Part shown: positions 36,351-48,779 of the stretch, one piece after another
Position numbering within the stretch: position 1 is the first letter of the stretch
Layout: each line of letters opens with the position of its first letter
Assembly: GCA_024803745.1 (NCBI GenBank)
Contig: JANJXV010000013.1
Span: forward strand, 29,554,001 to 29,618,000
Direction of reading: 5' to 3'
Source: Megascapheus bottae
Taxonomy: Eukaryota > Chordata > Mammalia > Rodentia > Geomyidae
Length of the DNA: 64,000 nt
Program-made: the position numbers and the translations under genes
The notes under the pieces: model-generated
The model's database searches: none
The model's input: only the letters and a program-made list of their open reading frames with translations
Told to the model about the DNA's origin: nothing

Positions 36351-38376
36351 TTCTAAATTATGCAATATTTTAGAAACTAAAATAAAGTTAGAGATGCACC
36401 TATGCAAATAAATCTGTTACTTTTGGAGGTATATGCAGATGGAGAATAGAAGAGACAGTGACATGGAATGACAATATTTAGAATGAAATATTCTCAAAAT
36501 ACTACTAGCATGTCAAAAGCTTTTAGGTTTCACAGTTGAAAACTGAGTGTGAGCCAGGGAGAAAAGCTCAAGCTTGTCACCATCATATATCAACTCTGTC
36601 AATTTTGCAGCTCAATTACTATCTTCAAATTATTATTTTTCATTCTTTCAGAAAACTATATGGACCTGAAAGTATAACAGTTGAAATAAAACTGAAATGG
36701 AAATAATATGCATATTTTAAATGTGTATTTTTTAAAAACCATGTACATGTACATACATGTATGTGTATGTGAAAAGCTTGTTCAATGGTTGCTAGAAGGA
36801 TACTCAGATCACTGAGGTAATCAGGCTAGGACCTCAACCCTATGTGACCATTTATTATATGATTATCTTGCTTGCATGTGTTCTACATCCTTGGCAAAAT
36901 TCTGGTCTATTTTGCATAGAATGGTAATGAGGACTATTTGTCTATAAGAATTTGATAGCCTCATTAGTGTGAAAATATACATTTCCAATGTGATTCAAAC
37001 CTGTAGTATTACAAGGATTATTAGTTCATAATTATAATATAATTTTTAGCAACATAATAAAAGTTTAGATTTCATTTTCATTGTTTCCATCTGTGATGCT
37101 CTTGAGAGGCTGGCAGTGATTCTGTAAATAAGAAATGTCCCCTTGGCCATTGTAGAAGGGAATTTGACTCCATGGAATCTCAGAGTGTTCTTCAGGTTGG
37201 TAACAGTCAGAGTTGCACATGGATTCAGGGGCTGAAAATGTCCAGGGGAGATAAGCAGTGTGTTCTCCTGCTTCTCTCAACAAAGAAAAGAAGAAAAGAG
37301 ACAATGGTGAATAATTCCTCTGAATCTTTCTTCAGCAGTGCTTGGTTTGTCAAAATTGGATCTGCAGAATGATACAATATCTAAATTTTCTGAAAAGTAA
37401 ATATGCATGCTTTATTTCCCTACTATTCCTCATTTAAGTGTAGAATAACTTAAGGACAAAAACAAAACTGTACAGAACTACAGAGTAGTTCTGCTCTTTT
37501 TGCTATTTTTAGGTCATTGTTGTCTCTTCCTTTTCACAAGTTGCAAACAGGTGTCTTTTCCACTCATCTTCTACCTTGAGACACTCAGGGTATTGTTCTA
37601 ACCACTTCATCAGTGTTCTCACCTGAATTATATGTCCCCAGTGTCTCCTCCTTATAGCATGTGCTGGGCACAGGCTCTGGTAATCATCTGAAAATCATTT
37701 TCCTCCTTGTATCATATCTTGTTATCTGAGAACCCACTTCCTTCACTTTCCAGAATTTCTACCAAAAAAAAGTCCCAGACTTCCTAAGTCACAAATTTAA
37801 ATCCCCTAGTAAGATATTCCTACAAAACTTTTCTAAAACTTTTGAAACAACAGAGTAAATTTTGGGTAATATTTGGATTATATTTAGGCTACACTGTTAT
37901 GAAAACTAAGTTATATGTTGTACTAATAATTGAATATTGCAAAAAAGCGAAGGATTTAATGACATTATACCCTCATTTAAAGATTGAATTAACATACTCC
38001 CAATATGAGTTATAAAAATTGAAGGCAATTGTTTTGTATCTTCTGTAACTGAGTTATCATAAGGTGTTACTAATCTTATAGGCTCCACAAAATGGATGTG
38101 TATGTAATCCTATTACTTCCTGGCTTATTTTTCTCTAGCAAATATGTCTTAATAATAACATATTGCAATAAAATATTGTAAAAATAACAATAACCTAATA
38201 TATACAAATGAATGTCAATTCAATTGAAATCCCTTGTTAACTTGTACATCATTTTTATTTCTGTAGGAATTAGGAGGACAAAGAATCTCATCTAATTGAA
38301 GAATGATTTTCCTTCTTTCTCTCAATCATGTAGGAAGCACTGTTTCTTCTCCTATTCATGGATGAAAGCCTGCCAC
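36351..38376. other. Unique AT-rich sequence
   Basis: No repeat recognised. The 79-codon minus frame at 37065-37304 has no known domain. Confidence 0.45.
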
Positions 38377-39152
38377 TGAAGCAGTATGGCAGTGCCTCAA
38401 AAGGCTAAATATAGAGCTCCCCTATGACCTAGCAATTCCACTACTTGGCATTTACCCAACCATCCAGAAACAAGGATATACTAAATACACTAGCACAACA
38501 ATGTTCATTGCAGCACTATTTACCATAGCAAAGATATGGAACCAATCTAGATGTCCCTTAATTGAAGAATGGATCAACAAGATGTGGTCTTTGTACAAAA
38601 TGGAATTCTATGCTGCTGTCAGAAAGAACAACATCGCCCCATTTATTAGGAAATGGAAAGACTTAGAAAAAATCATATTAAGTGAAGTATGCCAGACTCA
38701 AAGGAAATTAGGCTTAATGGTTTCCCTCATTTGTCATAATCAGTAGAAACCTTGGGCTCTCCTAGCAGAGATTTGCAATAGAGCAAAACCTTGATACATA
38801 AGGCCATATAGTATGAAGCTAATTGAAAGGACCTCTAGGATATAGAAACAAAAGCCATATAATGAGTGATTGTTGTCCTTAATGTACTTTGTTATCTCTC
38901 ATCTCTTTTGCTGTCCCTTGGTTATCTCATATTGTTACAGTATCTCACTTTGTTATCTGATATATTGGATAAATGCGAATTTGGTTATTTGAAATCAGAT
39001 AGGGAAGGGGAGAAAACAAGATGGGAGATGGGGGGAGGGTAATGGGGACCAAGACATGTGAAAGGGTATCAATGTATGTGAATTAATGCACCTTCTATCT
39101 GGCAAATATCATGTAACCCTGTTATTAATTACAATAAAATATATCAAAAAAG
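38377..39152 (+). mobile_element. 5'-truncated L1 (type A)
   Basis: It begins within ORF2 (GAAGCAGTATGGCAGTGCCT) and runs through the ORF2 stop near 38746, the G-rich tract (about 39029-39054) and the type-A terminus CTTCTATCTGGCAAATATCA..ATTACAATAAAAT. The tail is A-rich. No TSD could be recognised. Confidence 0.93.
38385..38746 (+). pseudogene. L1 ORF2 C-terminal remnant
   Basis: The terminal 120 codons or so of ORF2 are largely open, with MFIAALFTIAKIWNQSRC and WKDLEKIILSEVCQTQRK. Catalytic domains are absent. A few substitutions relative to the copy at 1613 (for example PLIEEW for PSVDEW) show independent decay. Confidence 0.88.
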
Positions 39153-39227
39153 AAATTAACAATTTATTTCTATCAGTGCTTCCTGAATCACTGTTTTTGC
39201 TCTCTCAATTATCCCAAAGTAATGTAA

Positions 39228-39441
39228 CTAGGCACACCAGCTCATTCTTAAAATTGTAGCCACTTTGGAGGTAGAGATGATAGAACCTTACTTTGAGATC
39301 AGTTTTGGCAAATCTTCAGTGTGATTCTATTACACTGAAAAAAAATCTAATAATGGAATTGCACATCTATTATCCCACTTGCCAAATTCTATGCATATGT
39401 AGAATGCCTGCATGACCAGGCAATAAAAATAAAAATAAAAC
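39228..39441 (+). repeat. Possible old dimeric 7SL-like SINE
   Basis: AAAATTGTAGCCACTTTGGA..TTTGAGATCAGTTTTGGC and a second half CACATCTATTATCCCACTTG..GACCAGGCAATAAAAA suggest a much decayed Alu/B1-like dimer with an AAAAT tail. Low certainty. Confidence 0.4.
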
Positions 39442-39449
39442 AATAACAA

Positions 39450-40530
39450 TAGCAGTAATAGTAGTAATAGCAATAATAATTATACCATTATAGAATTAGT
39501 AACCAAGGTAAAATAGAATAAAGATGTGATTGGAGTAACAGAGTACATTATCTGGGGTGAGTATGGCTCTTATTTGAAACTCTATCAATGAAATATTAAA
39601 AGAAGGAAAGTAAAGAGAAGAGAAAAGAAGAGGAGAGGTGGGGCAAGGTGGAGAGGACTGGAATAAAATATTGTATAGTTTTTTTCTCCCTCAAATTGCA
39701 AAAATTGTTTCTTAAATATTGGTGTATTATAATTTCTGTTTTATTCTCAATATCATTACTACTCTAGAGTCAGTCATGAGTGCTGGCAATGGAGTGATCT
39801 GTGTGTATCTATTTATATACAAAGTCAGTGCATCTGAGTTCCAATCTACTCTAGAAAAATACAAACTGTCACATTAATTAGGTTGACAATGGTCATATCT
39901 AATTTAGAAAAGAAAATAAAAAAGCTTTCTAGAACAAGATTATATTCATGCAATCATTCTCATATATTGTTATTTTTTTCCAATTTTGTCACTGAATGTT
40001 GTGGCATATCATTTTTAATGTTACATGTGTTTTATTGACAAGTGAACTAATTATCACATATCAAATTAAGAATTTCTTAATTTACTTGTTTATTAACATA
40101 GTTATAAATGATAGAAATCGATGTGGGGGTGTGAAGAGAAATTTTCTGTCCCTGTGAGGGAAAATCCAAGGTCAATGTTGAAGGTAAATGGCAGAAAATA
40201 AGTCAAGCAAAATATTTACATTAGAATGTGAAGTATCTACTTTGACTCAAAGTATTTAGAAAATTGAATTCATTTACAAGGTCAAAATGGGAGTCAATAA
40301 GTAATTAGCTGTTTCTCTAATCTTCTTACCAGTGCCAAGTTAATAGATGAATTATATTCATCAGTAAAAATCTGTTCTTGTTTCTAAGAAGAGCAGTGCA
40401 AGTAAGAAGCATTAGGGAAAAGTCATTTTACTCATAATAAAAATGTAGCATCTGCTGTGGGAAATGGTTGCATATTTTCTTATATAATTCCACACCATTT
40501 CTTCAGCTGTTTAAGACAGTGTGTCAGTGT
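39450..40530. other. Unique AT-rich sequence
   Basis: No feature recognised. Confidence 0.45.
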
Positions 40531-40534
40531 GTGA

Positions 40535-40600
40535 ATGATGCCAGTGTGAACTCAGGGTTTCATGCCTGATAGTCAAGTGCTTTACCATTTGAAACATACA
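40535..40600 (-). repeat. Possible old ID-like remnant
   Basis: GTGAACTCAGGGTTTCATGC..TCAAGTGCTTTACCATTTGA resembles a reversed ID-type monomer. Weak. Confidence 0.35.
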
Positions 40601-40684
40601 TTTCTTGTCCCCTCTCCTCCAATTTTTCTTTTTTGCCTCTCATTTTTTCATGGAGTGGTTATTTTAAGGGATATTATGTTTTAT

Positions 40685-40915
40685 GTGTGCCTATCATAGG
40701 GCTTGACCTCAATGCCTGGGCTCTGTCCCTGAGCTTTCATGCCCAAGGCCTGTCACTGGAGTCACAAACAACTCCACTACTAGCATGTTTTTTTTCAGAT
40801 TAGAGATAGGAATGTCACCAACTTTCGAGCCTGGTTTGACTTTGAACTCAATCCTCCAACCTCAGCCTCCTGAGTAGCTAGGATTATAAGTGTGAGTCAG
40901 CAGCAACTGCCTGGG
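40685..40915 (-). repeat. B1-Geo SINE, diverged
   Basis: ATAGGGCTTGACCTCAATGC..CTCTGTCCCTGAGC (Geo), a decayed linker, then TTTGACTTTGAACTCAATCC..CTGAGTAGCTAGGATTATAA (B1). It is an older copy. Confidence 0.78.
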
Positions 40916-41243
40916 ATATCACTCTACGTACTCTTGGAATGTTTCGTCTAACAACTCCAGTGTAAACTACCTGCAAGAGTTTCACCCTATAGATCCAGAT
41001 ATTTCCCAGTGAAGAGTCCACTATTACAGGCCACAAAGATGGACAGGATAATTTAGAAATGACTCCCAACCATCAACTGAGCATCATTTCATGAAAGACT
41101 TTGAGACAGACTCACATGGAACTAATCAACATAATACAGTTAATTGTAGGTGAGGGAAAGGAAGAAGGACAGGAATAAAAGAAGGACAGGGGAAATAAAG
41201 AAGGCAGGTAATGGACCAAGATAAAAGATACTATTTTAAGAGA

Positions 41244-41245
<2 letters not shown>
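40916..41245. other. Unique sequence
   Basis: No feature recognised. Confidence 0.45.
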
Positions 41246-41309
<64 letters not shown>

Positions 41310-41310
41310 T
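41246..41310 (+). repeat. (CA)n microsatellite
   Basis: CA run of about 65 bp with a single CC phase shift near 41285. Confidence 0.97.
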
Positions 41311-42302
41311 TATATCCAGATGTTAGACTTATTAATATGTTCGAAAATTATAGGAAAATACCACATATGTCCATGAAGAATATAAATTGAATGTGTGAAC
41401 CTTCTTCAATTTTTATGACATTGTCTTACTCAGAAACATTGTCAGCATTTGAATTCAACATATATCAGGGATCTCAGTGAAAATGATTTAAAAAGAGATT
41501 ATTCCTAAAAACTAGCTGTAAATATATCTAAAATAGTGCAAATAGAATATAAGCATGCCAGATTAAGAATGAATAAATTTATTTTTTATCAAGCACTCTG
41601 TATCACTACAGGTACACAGAGAAGAAAGTTTGTAGGGGATCACTCACCCCTGGTGGAGATGTGCAAGCATAAATCTAATTCTCCATTACAAATATGATAG
41701 GAGAGAAACTATGCATATAACCTGTAAGAAATGAGCAAATTGAAGATTTGCCTTCTTACTTGGAGAAAACATTTACGTATTAGGACCCTAGATAAGTCTA
41801 CCCTGTCTTTTTCTACTAATGCAGTTGTTAGATGCATGAGCTGCAACAAAAAGGGACTGTCCATTCTCAGTGTGTTGAAGGGTCTCAGGATCTAAGCAGA
41901 GGTAGTTGCTTGTCCCCACAAGAAGCAATGTGGATGTCATGCTCATCATAGCAAGGAATAATCAAATTTCTATAACTACTTTAGTTTCTAAAAATTCAAC
42001 CTTTAGTTTTTGAGATGGATTATTCCAACGGATAAATTATGAGGCAGAATATCACATATACTTAAAAAAATTTACATACATTCATTTAAACTTGTTTGTA
42101 TACAATAGCACATATATGTGTACTATTTTGCCCAATATAGATATAGATATATGAATAACAAAGCAGCCATCATTAAATAGATGTGCTAGAGACTGATTTT
42201 TCTATTAGTTGACATAATCAGAATCCTGGGTGAAGATAAAGGTTTGTACTCAGAAAAACAGGTTTCTTTATGTCACCTCTAAACACTTTTGGTCTTTGTT
42301 GT
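41311..42302. other. Unique AT-rich sequence
   Basis: No feature recognised. Confidence 0.45.
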
Positions 42303-42431
42303 CCTTCCTTCCTACCTTCTCCCTTTTCTTTCTCCTTCCTTCCTTCCTTCCTTCCTTCCTTCCTTCCTTCCTTCCTTCCTTCCTTCCCTCCCTCCCTCCC
42401 TCCTTTTCTTCTTTCTTTTCTTTCTCTCTTT
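42303..42431 (+). repeat. (CCTT)n / (CCCT)n microsatellite
   Basis: A long CCTT run to about 42386, then CCCT units. A short reversed ID-like stretch (GGATTTGAAGTCAGGACTTC) follows at 42437-42465, so it may again be a SINE tail. Confidence 0.95.
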
Positions 42432-42759
42432 GTTGGGATTGGATTTGAAGTCAGGACTTCACACCAATCGAGACTGTGATCTTCTATTTATATCCTCCTT
42501 CACAAGTAGAATGACAATTGCACATAACTGTCCTTGTCTTTATTTTTAAATGAAATATGACTAGCTTTTATTCAAGCTAATCCAATAGAGCTTTAGATGA
42601 TACTATGGATCTCTTTTACAAATTTGTTATATTAATTTAAACCCAGTAGCTGTGTATGAAAATTCTGGCAGTTCCTATGTTCAACTGTTAGGTTCGCTAG
42701 GGTTTCACCTACTTAGTCATGTATCCAATCACTGTTTTAGTCATACTAGGCTGCTCTGG

Positions 42760-42885
42760 TAGGACATTTTGATTTAGTTTCCATTTCCCTGGTAATTAAT
42801 AAATTTGAACATCTTTGTATATCCTTCATTTGATAACCTCTTTTGTGAAGTGCCTTTTCAAATCCATTGCCAATATTTAGAGCTT
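42760..42885 (-). mobile_element. Ancient L1 fragment
   Basis: TTCCATTTCCCTGGTAATTA..AACATCTTTGTATATCCTTC..TTTTCAAATCCATTGCC matches the reversed, older L1 ORF2 end as commonly seen in mammals. Limits are uncertain. Confidence 0.55.
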
Positions 42886-42933
42886 GACCTTCTTTTTAAT
42901 ATATTTTATGAATGCGCATAAAATCAACATCCT

Positions 42934-43126
42934 GGCCGGGAGTTTGACCTAGTGGTAGAGTGCTTGCCTAGCATGCACGAAGACCCAGGTTCAATTCCTC
43001 GGTACCATATACATAGAAAAAATGTCAGAAGTGGTGCTGAGGCTCAAGTGGTAGAGCTCTAGCCTTCAGAAAGCCCAAGGACAGTGCTCAGCCCTGAGTC
43101 CAAGCTCCAACTGGCAAAAAAAAAAA
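42934..43126 (+). repeat. IDL-Geo dimeric SINE with TSD
   Basis: A full dimer, GGCCGGGAGTTTGACCTAGT to AAGCTCCAACTGGC, ending in an A-tail. A 14-bp TSD, AAAATCAACATCCT, occurs at 42920-42933 and 43127-43140. A box (GACCTAGTGGTAGAG) and B box (GGTTCAATTCC) of the left unit are intact. Confidence 0.96.
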
Positions 43127-43140
43127 AAAATCAACATCCT

Positions 43141-43747
43141 CCCTCGTGGTAAAAGTGCTGTCACTAATGGTGTGTAGAAAGACTAAAACCTTCTTTGGGT
43201 ACTTGATAGCATCCTTCTCTATCCCAGGAGTCATTCAATCAACAGAAGAAAGCAGTCAGCAGGCAAAAAGAAATCCTAATACTATCACAGCATGTACTGT
43301 CAGCAAGGCTCGCTTTGATTATAATTTGCTACCCACGTAAGAGCAATGTGGCAATACCTATGAGACTGTATGAAGCTTACTGTGTTTACACTTACTGAGT
43401 GTCAGCTCAACTATGTTAAAGCCTAGATGCTACTCTTGGCTCTAACAAAGAGATGGCAATTAGGATTTTCAGTCTCTTCTTTCACTTCTCTCTGTATTCA
43501 GATGCAAAGTCTTGATTTAAGGAATAAGGACACAGGAGAGGTGAGAATGGCTTATTTCATCTCTCACATTTCTCAGAAACCTCTGTCTTACCATTTTTTA
43601 AGACACAACTAGGGTGATTCGTTTTCTCAGTATTAAACCTATAGACATGGAATTGAGACATTCTTAATTAGGGCAAAGAAATGAGCCTCAGAAATTGAAA
43701 TGTTCCACATTTACACAATGATTTATTATAATCCACCTGAAATTTTT
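43141..43747. other. Unique sequence
   Basis: No feature recognised. Confidence 0.45.
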
Positions 43748-43990
43748 CGTCTATGTGCCAGTATTTGACCTTGATCTCAAGGCCAGAGCCTGCCCCTGAG
43801 CATTTTTGCTCTAATGCTAGCTCTCTACTCACTTGAGCTACAGATCCACTTCTGGCTTATTTCTGATTAGTCAGAGATAAAATTCCCCTTCCCACCCCTC
43901 AATCCCCACTTTCTTGCCTGGGCAGGCTTTAAACAGAGTTCTTCAGATCTCACACTCCTGATCAGTTAGGATTATGAACATGAGACTTCC
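43748..43990 (-). repeat. B1-Geo SINE, diverged
   Basis: TGACCTTGATCTCAAGGCCA and CACTTGAGCTACAGATCCAC (Geo) are followed by GATTAGTCAGAGATAAAATT (linker) and CTTCAGATCTCACACTCCTG (B1). A C-rich insertion interrupts the linker at about 43888-43912. Confidence 0.78.
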
Positions 43991-45306
43991 TTTTTATGTT
44001 ATGTGACTGAGAATGACATCTGTCTCCACTTAAACATCATTCAGTAAATGTTAGCTGTGTATAACACATAAATTTTTATTCAAATAATTTGAACTACATA
44101 GGGAGAATTTCATTAATGTTTTTCTACAGTGGTCTTCCAATTTTCCCAGCTCGACTCATTTCACTGGGAGCAGTGTTATTGTCCTACCATCAGTAGTTTC
44201 AGACAATGTCTTAATAACAACTGAAGTTTTAAAAGGACTTTCAAATTGGGGCAGAAAGGTCAGCCAGCAAAAGCAAAGAACCGGCAACATTAACAGTATC
44301 TCCAAGGAAAAGAGTCTACACAGCTTATTGCAGGCAGTCTGCTCCAATGCTTGAAAACTCAGAGGAGGTCACAGATGAAACAGCCATTTTGAGTCTCTTG
44401 TGGCTTCCTGATGGTACAAGTGTCTCTGTTTTGCTTTCAAGGGTAGAAGGTCCTATAGATAAAAAGCTTTCTGCTGGGCTTCTCTTTAGCAGTCTTCTTT
44501 GGTCAATGTGCTTCAGAGATAAGAGGAAACAAGTGCATCAGTGTGTGTACAAGGGTGTGAGATCCAAGCTAGTGTTGAAATCTTATTTAAACCAACAAAT
44601 TATAAATCTGACTTCAAATGGGGACCAATATTTCAATGTCACATTTGCTACTAATTTTCAGAGAAAAGCAATAATTATTAAGCAGCACTTGGGAGTGAGT
44701 ATACATGTCTTGCACAAGTGAGCCCATTCACAATGTATCATCATGTGTTCACTATGATTCCTTTTAAAATACTTAAATGCACAGTGTCTTTATTATGTGT
44801 CCTAGATATAATTCTTGTCAAGAAATTCTGATTCTCTTTGCATGTGAATTGTAACATGCAGCTTCCCTAAATGTCTATAAAAGCTTTGCTTACCTGCTTC
44901 TGCTTTTCTGAAACGGAATGTGTGTGGGAGCAGTCATCAGTACTGCACACTTAGCAACAGTCATAACTAGCATTTATCTTTCTGCCTTCCTAATTGACAA
45001 CAGAATATCCATTGCCAGAGAGATTGCTTCAATCTAGATAGTAAGAGATCGACAAAATTCAAGTCTCTTGTTGAAACTTCATCTGAATTATTTGTACATA
45101 TTCCAAGGCAATGAGCTCTGAAATGGCTGTGTATACACTATAGGAAACTTTTTGAAGCAGATGACACCATCTTGAAAGGACATTTGAAGGCATTACTGTT
45201 AAATTGATTAAATAATGTCCTCAAATTCCCACAAATGCTAGCTTTATTTATTCAATAAGCTACCAAATGACAACACTGAGCCTTCTTAATTTTGAAAATT
45301 TGCCCA
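43991..45306. other. Unique sequence with the longest non-repeat open frame
   Basis: The plus-strand frame 44347-44721 (124 codons, starting MLENSEEVTDETAIL) is the longest open frame outside recognised repeats. I recognise no domain, Kozak-strength start or exon context, and treat it as probably chance. Confidence 0.4.
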
Positions 45307-45540
45307 GGAGCTGGGCGAGGTGGTGCACACCTGTAATCCTAGATACTCAGGAGGCTGAGATCTGAGGATCAAGATTTAAATCCAGCCCTGGCACAAAAGG
45401 ACCAGAGACTCTTATCTCAAATTAACCTCTAGAAAACAGGAAGTGGGGCTTGGCTCAAGGGTAGGGTGGTAGACTTGAGCTGAAGGGTTCAGGAACAAGG
45501 CCCATGCTGAGTTCAAACCCCATGACCAACAACAACAACA
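45307..45540 (+). repeat. B1-Geo SINE
   Basis: Left half GAGCTGGGCGAGGTGGTGCA..CACCTGTAATCCTAGATACT, linker GACTCTTATCTCAAATTAAC, Geo GGAAGTGGGGCTTGGCTCAA to CAAACCCCATGACC, and a CAA-type tail. It is full length. Confidence 0.9.
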
Positions 45541-45787
45541 AAAAATGCCAAGGATACAAAGGCCCATATTATCTTAAAGGTGGAGTGGAGTAGACAGATG
45601 CCTCTCCAAAGATGTTCACATTCTAAAGCAAATATTGAGAAACACATTATACCCCATTGCAAAGGGAAATTTAGGCTGCAGAATAACTTGAGTTTTCTAA
45701 TCAGCCAATAAGGAGAGATTACTCTAGATTATTTAGGGGGAGCCATATATAATCACAAAGAAGATGAAGTGCAAGAAAAAGTCAGAG

Positions 45788-46065
45788 TAGCTGGCTCAGT
45801 GGCTCATGTCTGTAATCCTACCTATTCAGGAGACTGAGAACTAAGGATCAAGGTTCAAAGCCAGCCCAGGAACAAAAGAACCTGAGACTGTTATCTCCAA
45901 ATAATCCCTAGAAAACAGGAAGTGAGGCTTGGCTCAAGGGTAGAGAAGTAGCCTTGAGCTGAAGAGCTCATGGACAACATTCAGGTCCAGGGGTAGGCCA
46001 GTCGCTTTGAGCTGAAGAGCACAGGGACAGCGCCTAGGTTGATTTCAAGCCCAATGACTCACAAG
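45788..46065 (+). repeat. B1-Geo SINE with duplicated Geo segment
   Basis: The left half and linker are normal (GGCTCAGTGGCTCATGTCTG, GACTGTTATCTCCAAATAAT). The Geo unit runs to about 45991, then its central part starts again (CTTTGAGCTGAAGAGCACAG at 46002) and continues to the normal end (GATTTCAAGCCCAATGAC). The result is B1-Geo-partial Geo. It lies about 245 bp after another B1-Geo copy in the same orientation. Confidence 0.85.
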
Positions 46066-46066
46066 A

Positions 46067-46074
46067 TAAAAGAA

Positions 46075-46138
<64 letters not shown>

Positions 46139-46177
46139 GGGGAGAAGGAAGGAAGGAAGAAGGAAGGAAGGAAGGAA

Positions 46178-46243
<66 letters not shown>
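46067..46243 (+). repeat. (GA)n-(GGAA)n-(GAAA)n compound microsatellite
   Basis: Begins at the tail of the preceding SINE: GA to 46135, GGAA to about 46180, GAAA to 46243. Confidence 0.97.
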
Positions 46244-46419
46244 AAAAGAAATTAGAGTGTCAGAACACAATGTCAGTATGGAAGCAAGGTAAAGAAAAAT
46301 ATAGCATGATTGTAAGGACAAAAAGAAGGTAAAAGAAGTGGGGTTTTACAAGCTTAAATGAGAAAAAAAGAAGAAAATGGAATCATGCCTACAGTCTACA
46401 AACAGAAATACATCGCATG

Positions 46420-46555
46420 CAATAGCTTGATTTTTGCCCATTAAGGAATGTACTGGGTTTCTGACCTATGAAGTAGGAAGATAATCTGTTTTGTTTAACC
46501 TACTCACTTTGTGATAACTTGTCACAGCAATAAACAAAAAACATCAACATGTTTG
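46420..46555 (+). mobile_element. MaLR-type LTR 3' end
   Basis: GGTTTCTGACCTATGAAGTA..TGTTTTGTTTAACCTACTCA..CTTTGTGATAACTTGTCACA..GCAATAAACA follows the order of the MLT1-like LTR 3' end. It is old and its 5' part is not recognisable. Confidence 0.55.
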
Positions 46556-46559
46556 CTTT

Positions 46560-48764
46560 CCTTATAAGATATATCTAATAGTCTTTATTTCCTAAAATTT
46601 TTACTTACATTTAGAAAAGAATCCAGGATTTAGTTTTCATAATTGAATGCCATATATAACATATTATATCTGAGGAAAAAGTGGTCAAAAGCATTGATGC
46701 ACACAAATAGAGAGGGCCATAATATTTAACTTACATATATTAAAATGGAACCAGATAACTTGAAAGAGTTGGAACAGAGGCTGCACGAATATGATAGAGG
46801 AGGGAAAATGATCAAGATGTATTGAACTATTGCACTCATAAAATGAAAGGTCGAACTGAAGCCCTTTTGTACAACTACTTAAAGGAAATCAAAGCAATAC
46901 AAATTTGTAAAATCTAAAATCTTGGACATTTAAGTTGAAAAGAGTTTAGGAAGTCAAACAACAAGCAAGGAAAAAGCACTTCTTCAGACTGACAGAAATT
47001 AGCAGTTCTTCACACTATGGGCCAGGAGTGCTTACAAAGAGAAAATAAGAGGGTCCTGTAGAACTGTGATAGCATAAAGGTCAGTATTGTTCTTGTGGAT
47101 GTCGTCTGATCAACTGATATCCAATGAGTAACAGAAGCTCAGGATTCACAATATTGACTGAAATAGAAATTGGCCAATAATAATAACATTTACTTTGTAT
47201 ATTAAGAAACCAAGACACCAGGAATTTAATAATGAATTACATGAAGTCAGGAACCAAACTAAAATCATTTGAGAAATCACACTACTGGTGGCTGAAATCT
47301 CTGATTTTCCTATATTGCAATGGATGAATCCTTCTCCTGTGCAGTGAGAGACCCAATGCTGACTGAGGAACACAACTCTAACTGCTTGTTGATAGGTGGA
47401 CTTATATGTATGATACAAGATTTCTTTTGTCATAAAGACATATGAAAAGGAGAGATAAGGGTGAAATAAAAACCAGGGTGAGATTCATCTTTGCAACTTT
47501 ACATGTAAAATAATACAGTATTACCGTCCATAGCATTTCATGAGTAATAAGTGACATCATTCTTTGCCAATAGCCTGGAAGCCTAGTTTTTATCTTGCAT
47601 TTTATGAAATGTCATTGTTGTTTAACATGGCCTATTGGCTCCACACATCCTGCTGTGCTAAACCTCATCTATGCATAGCATTAGTAGAATGTACATATTT
47701 AGGGATGACTGAGAAATTCAACTTTAAAGTACCATTTTATAGTGCTTACATTGCATTATTCACTATCAGAATGTTTTCTTCTTTTTTCTAGTTTATCTTA
47801 GAACAACGTAATATTGCACTACAGTAAATAATTTAATCTTGTTTATGATTCTAAAACAAGAACAGATAAGGTCTGAATTCGCATCTTGTGTTTTGCACTT
47901 ATTTTCCACAAAGGTTCATCACAGACACATGATATATAATATTTCAGCATTCCGTTCAGCAAACAATATCTCTGGCACATTCAGTTTGAAAGAAGGAATT
48001 TTGTAAATCATGGGTTCAAATAAAGGAACATCTGGTAGGTATCAACAAAGATTACCAAAACTTGTATAGGAAAAATGGGCCTTTAGCATAGCACAGTTTG
48101 TAATCAGTCACTTGAAAAAATTAGGACTGTATAAAGGGCAGTTTTACCATGACTGGAAGAAAAATAAATGAGAGGAACCAATGAAAATTATTAGATGACT
48201 GCAGAAAAGTGCAACAGAAAAATGAACACCTAAATTACAATGTTTTCTGCTTTATCTGTTGTGAAATCGAGTACAGAATCCATTTGTTTAGTCAACATTC
48301 TTTATGTTTAAATTATTTTCTGGTTTTTATAGTGCTGATTTAGAGAAAGCTCCTTGTTTGAATATGGAATTGAAGGAACATGCAAATATATTTGCTAGAT
48401 TTAGTCAAAGGTATGGTATTTAATAGCCTATATTTTACTTCCCCATCTGTTTATGATATCATGCAGAAATATATCTATGTAACTAACATATTTCATAGAG
48501 TAGATTTATATTAAAATTTCAAGGCTTTTATCTGTGTCTTTAGTTATTCAAGGTCTATTCTATATTTTAATGTTTCAAAACATACCCAGCCATGTTTTGT
48601 TCTTACATTTTTGTCCTTATCTAAACTATTCTCTGTCTCTTGTCAATATTATCAAACTGATGTCAGTCTTTCATCCAGAATTACAATCTTTCATATGAAC
48701 AAACTAATTTATAATACTATTTTGATTTATTTCTTTATTTCAGCAAGATTTACTGTAATTATTT
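46560..48764. other. Unique AT-rich sequence
   Basis: No repeat or gene recognised. Confidence 0.45.
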
Positions 48765-48779
48765 AAGAAAAATATGTTG

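Noticed and set aside
37065..37304. 79-codon minus-strand frame of balanced composition
   Set aside because: Composition is less biased than neighbours, but no domain or exon signals could be identified.
42934..43020. Genuine tRNA gene
   Set aside because: A and B boxes are present but the sequence belongs to the IDL-Geo SINE, with TSD and A-tail and many copies in the window.
44347..44721. 124-codon open frame in unique sequence
   Set aside because: No recognisable domain, no splice or promoter context, and length compatible with chance in 64 kb; not called as a gene.
46039..46332. Frames of about 95 codons on both strands
   Set aside because: By-products of the GA/GAAA microsatellite at a SINE tail.
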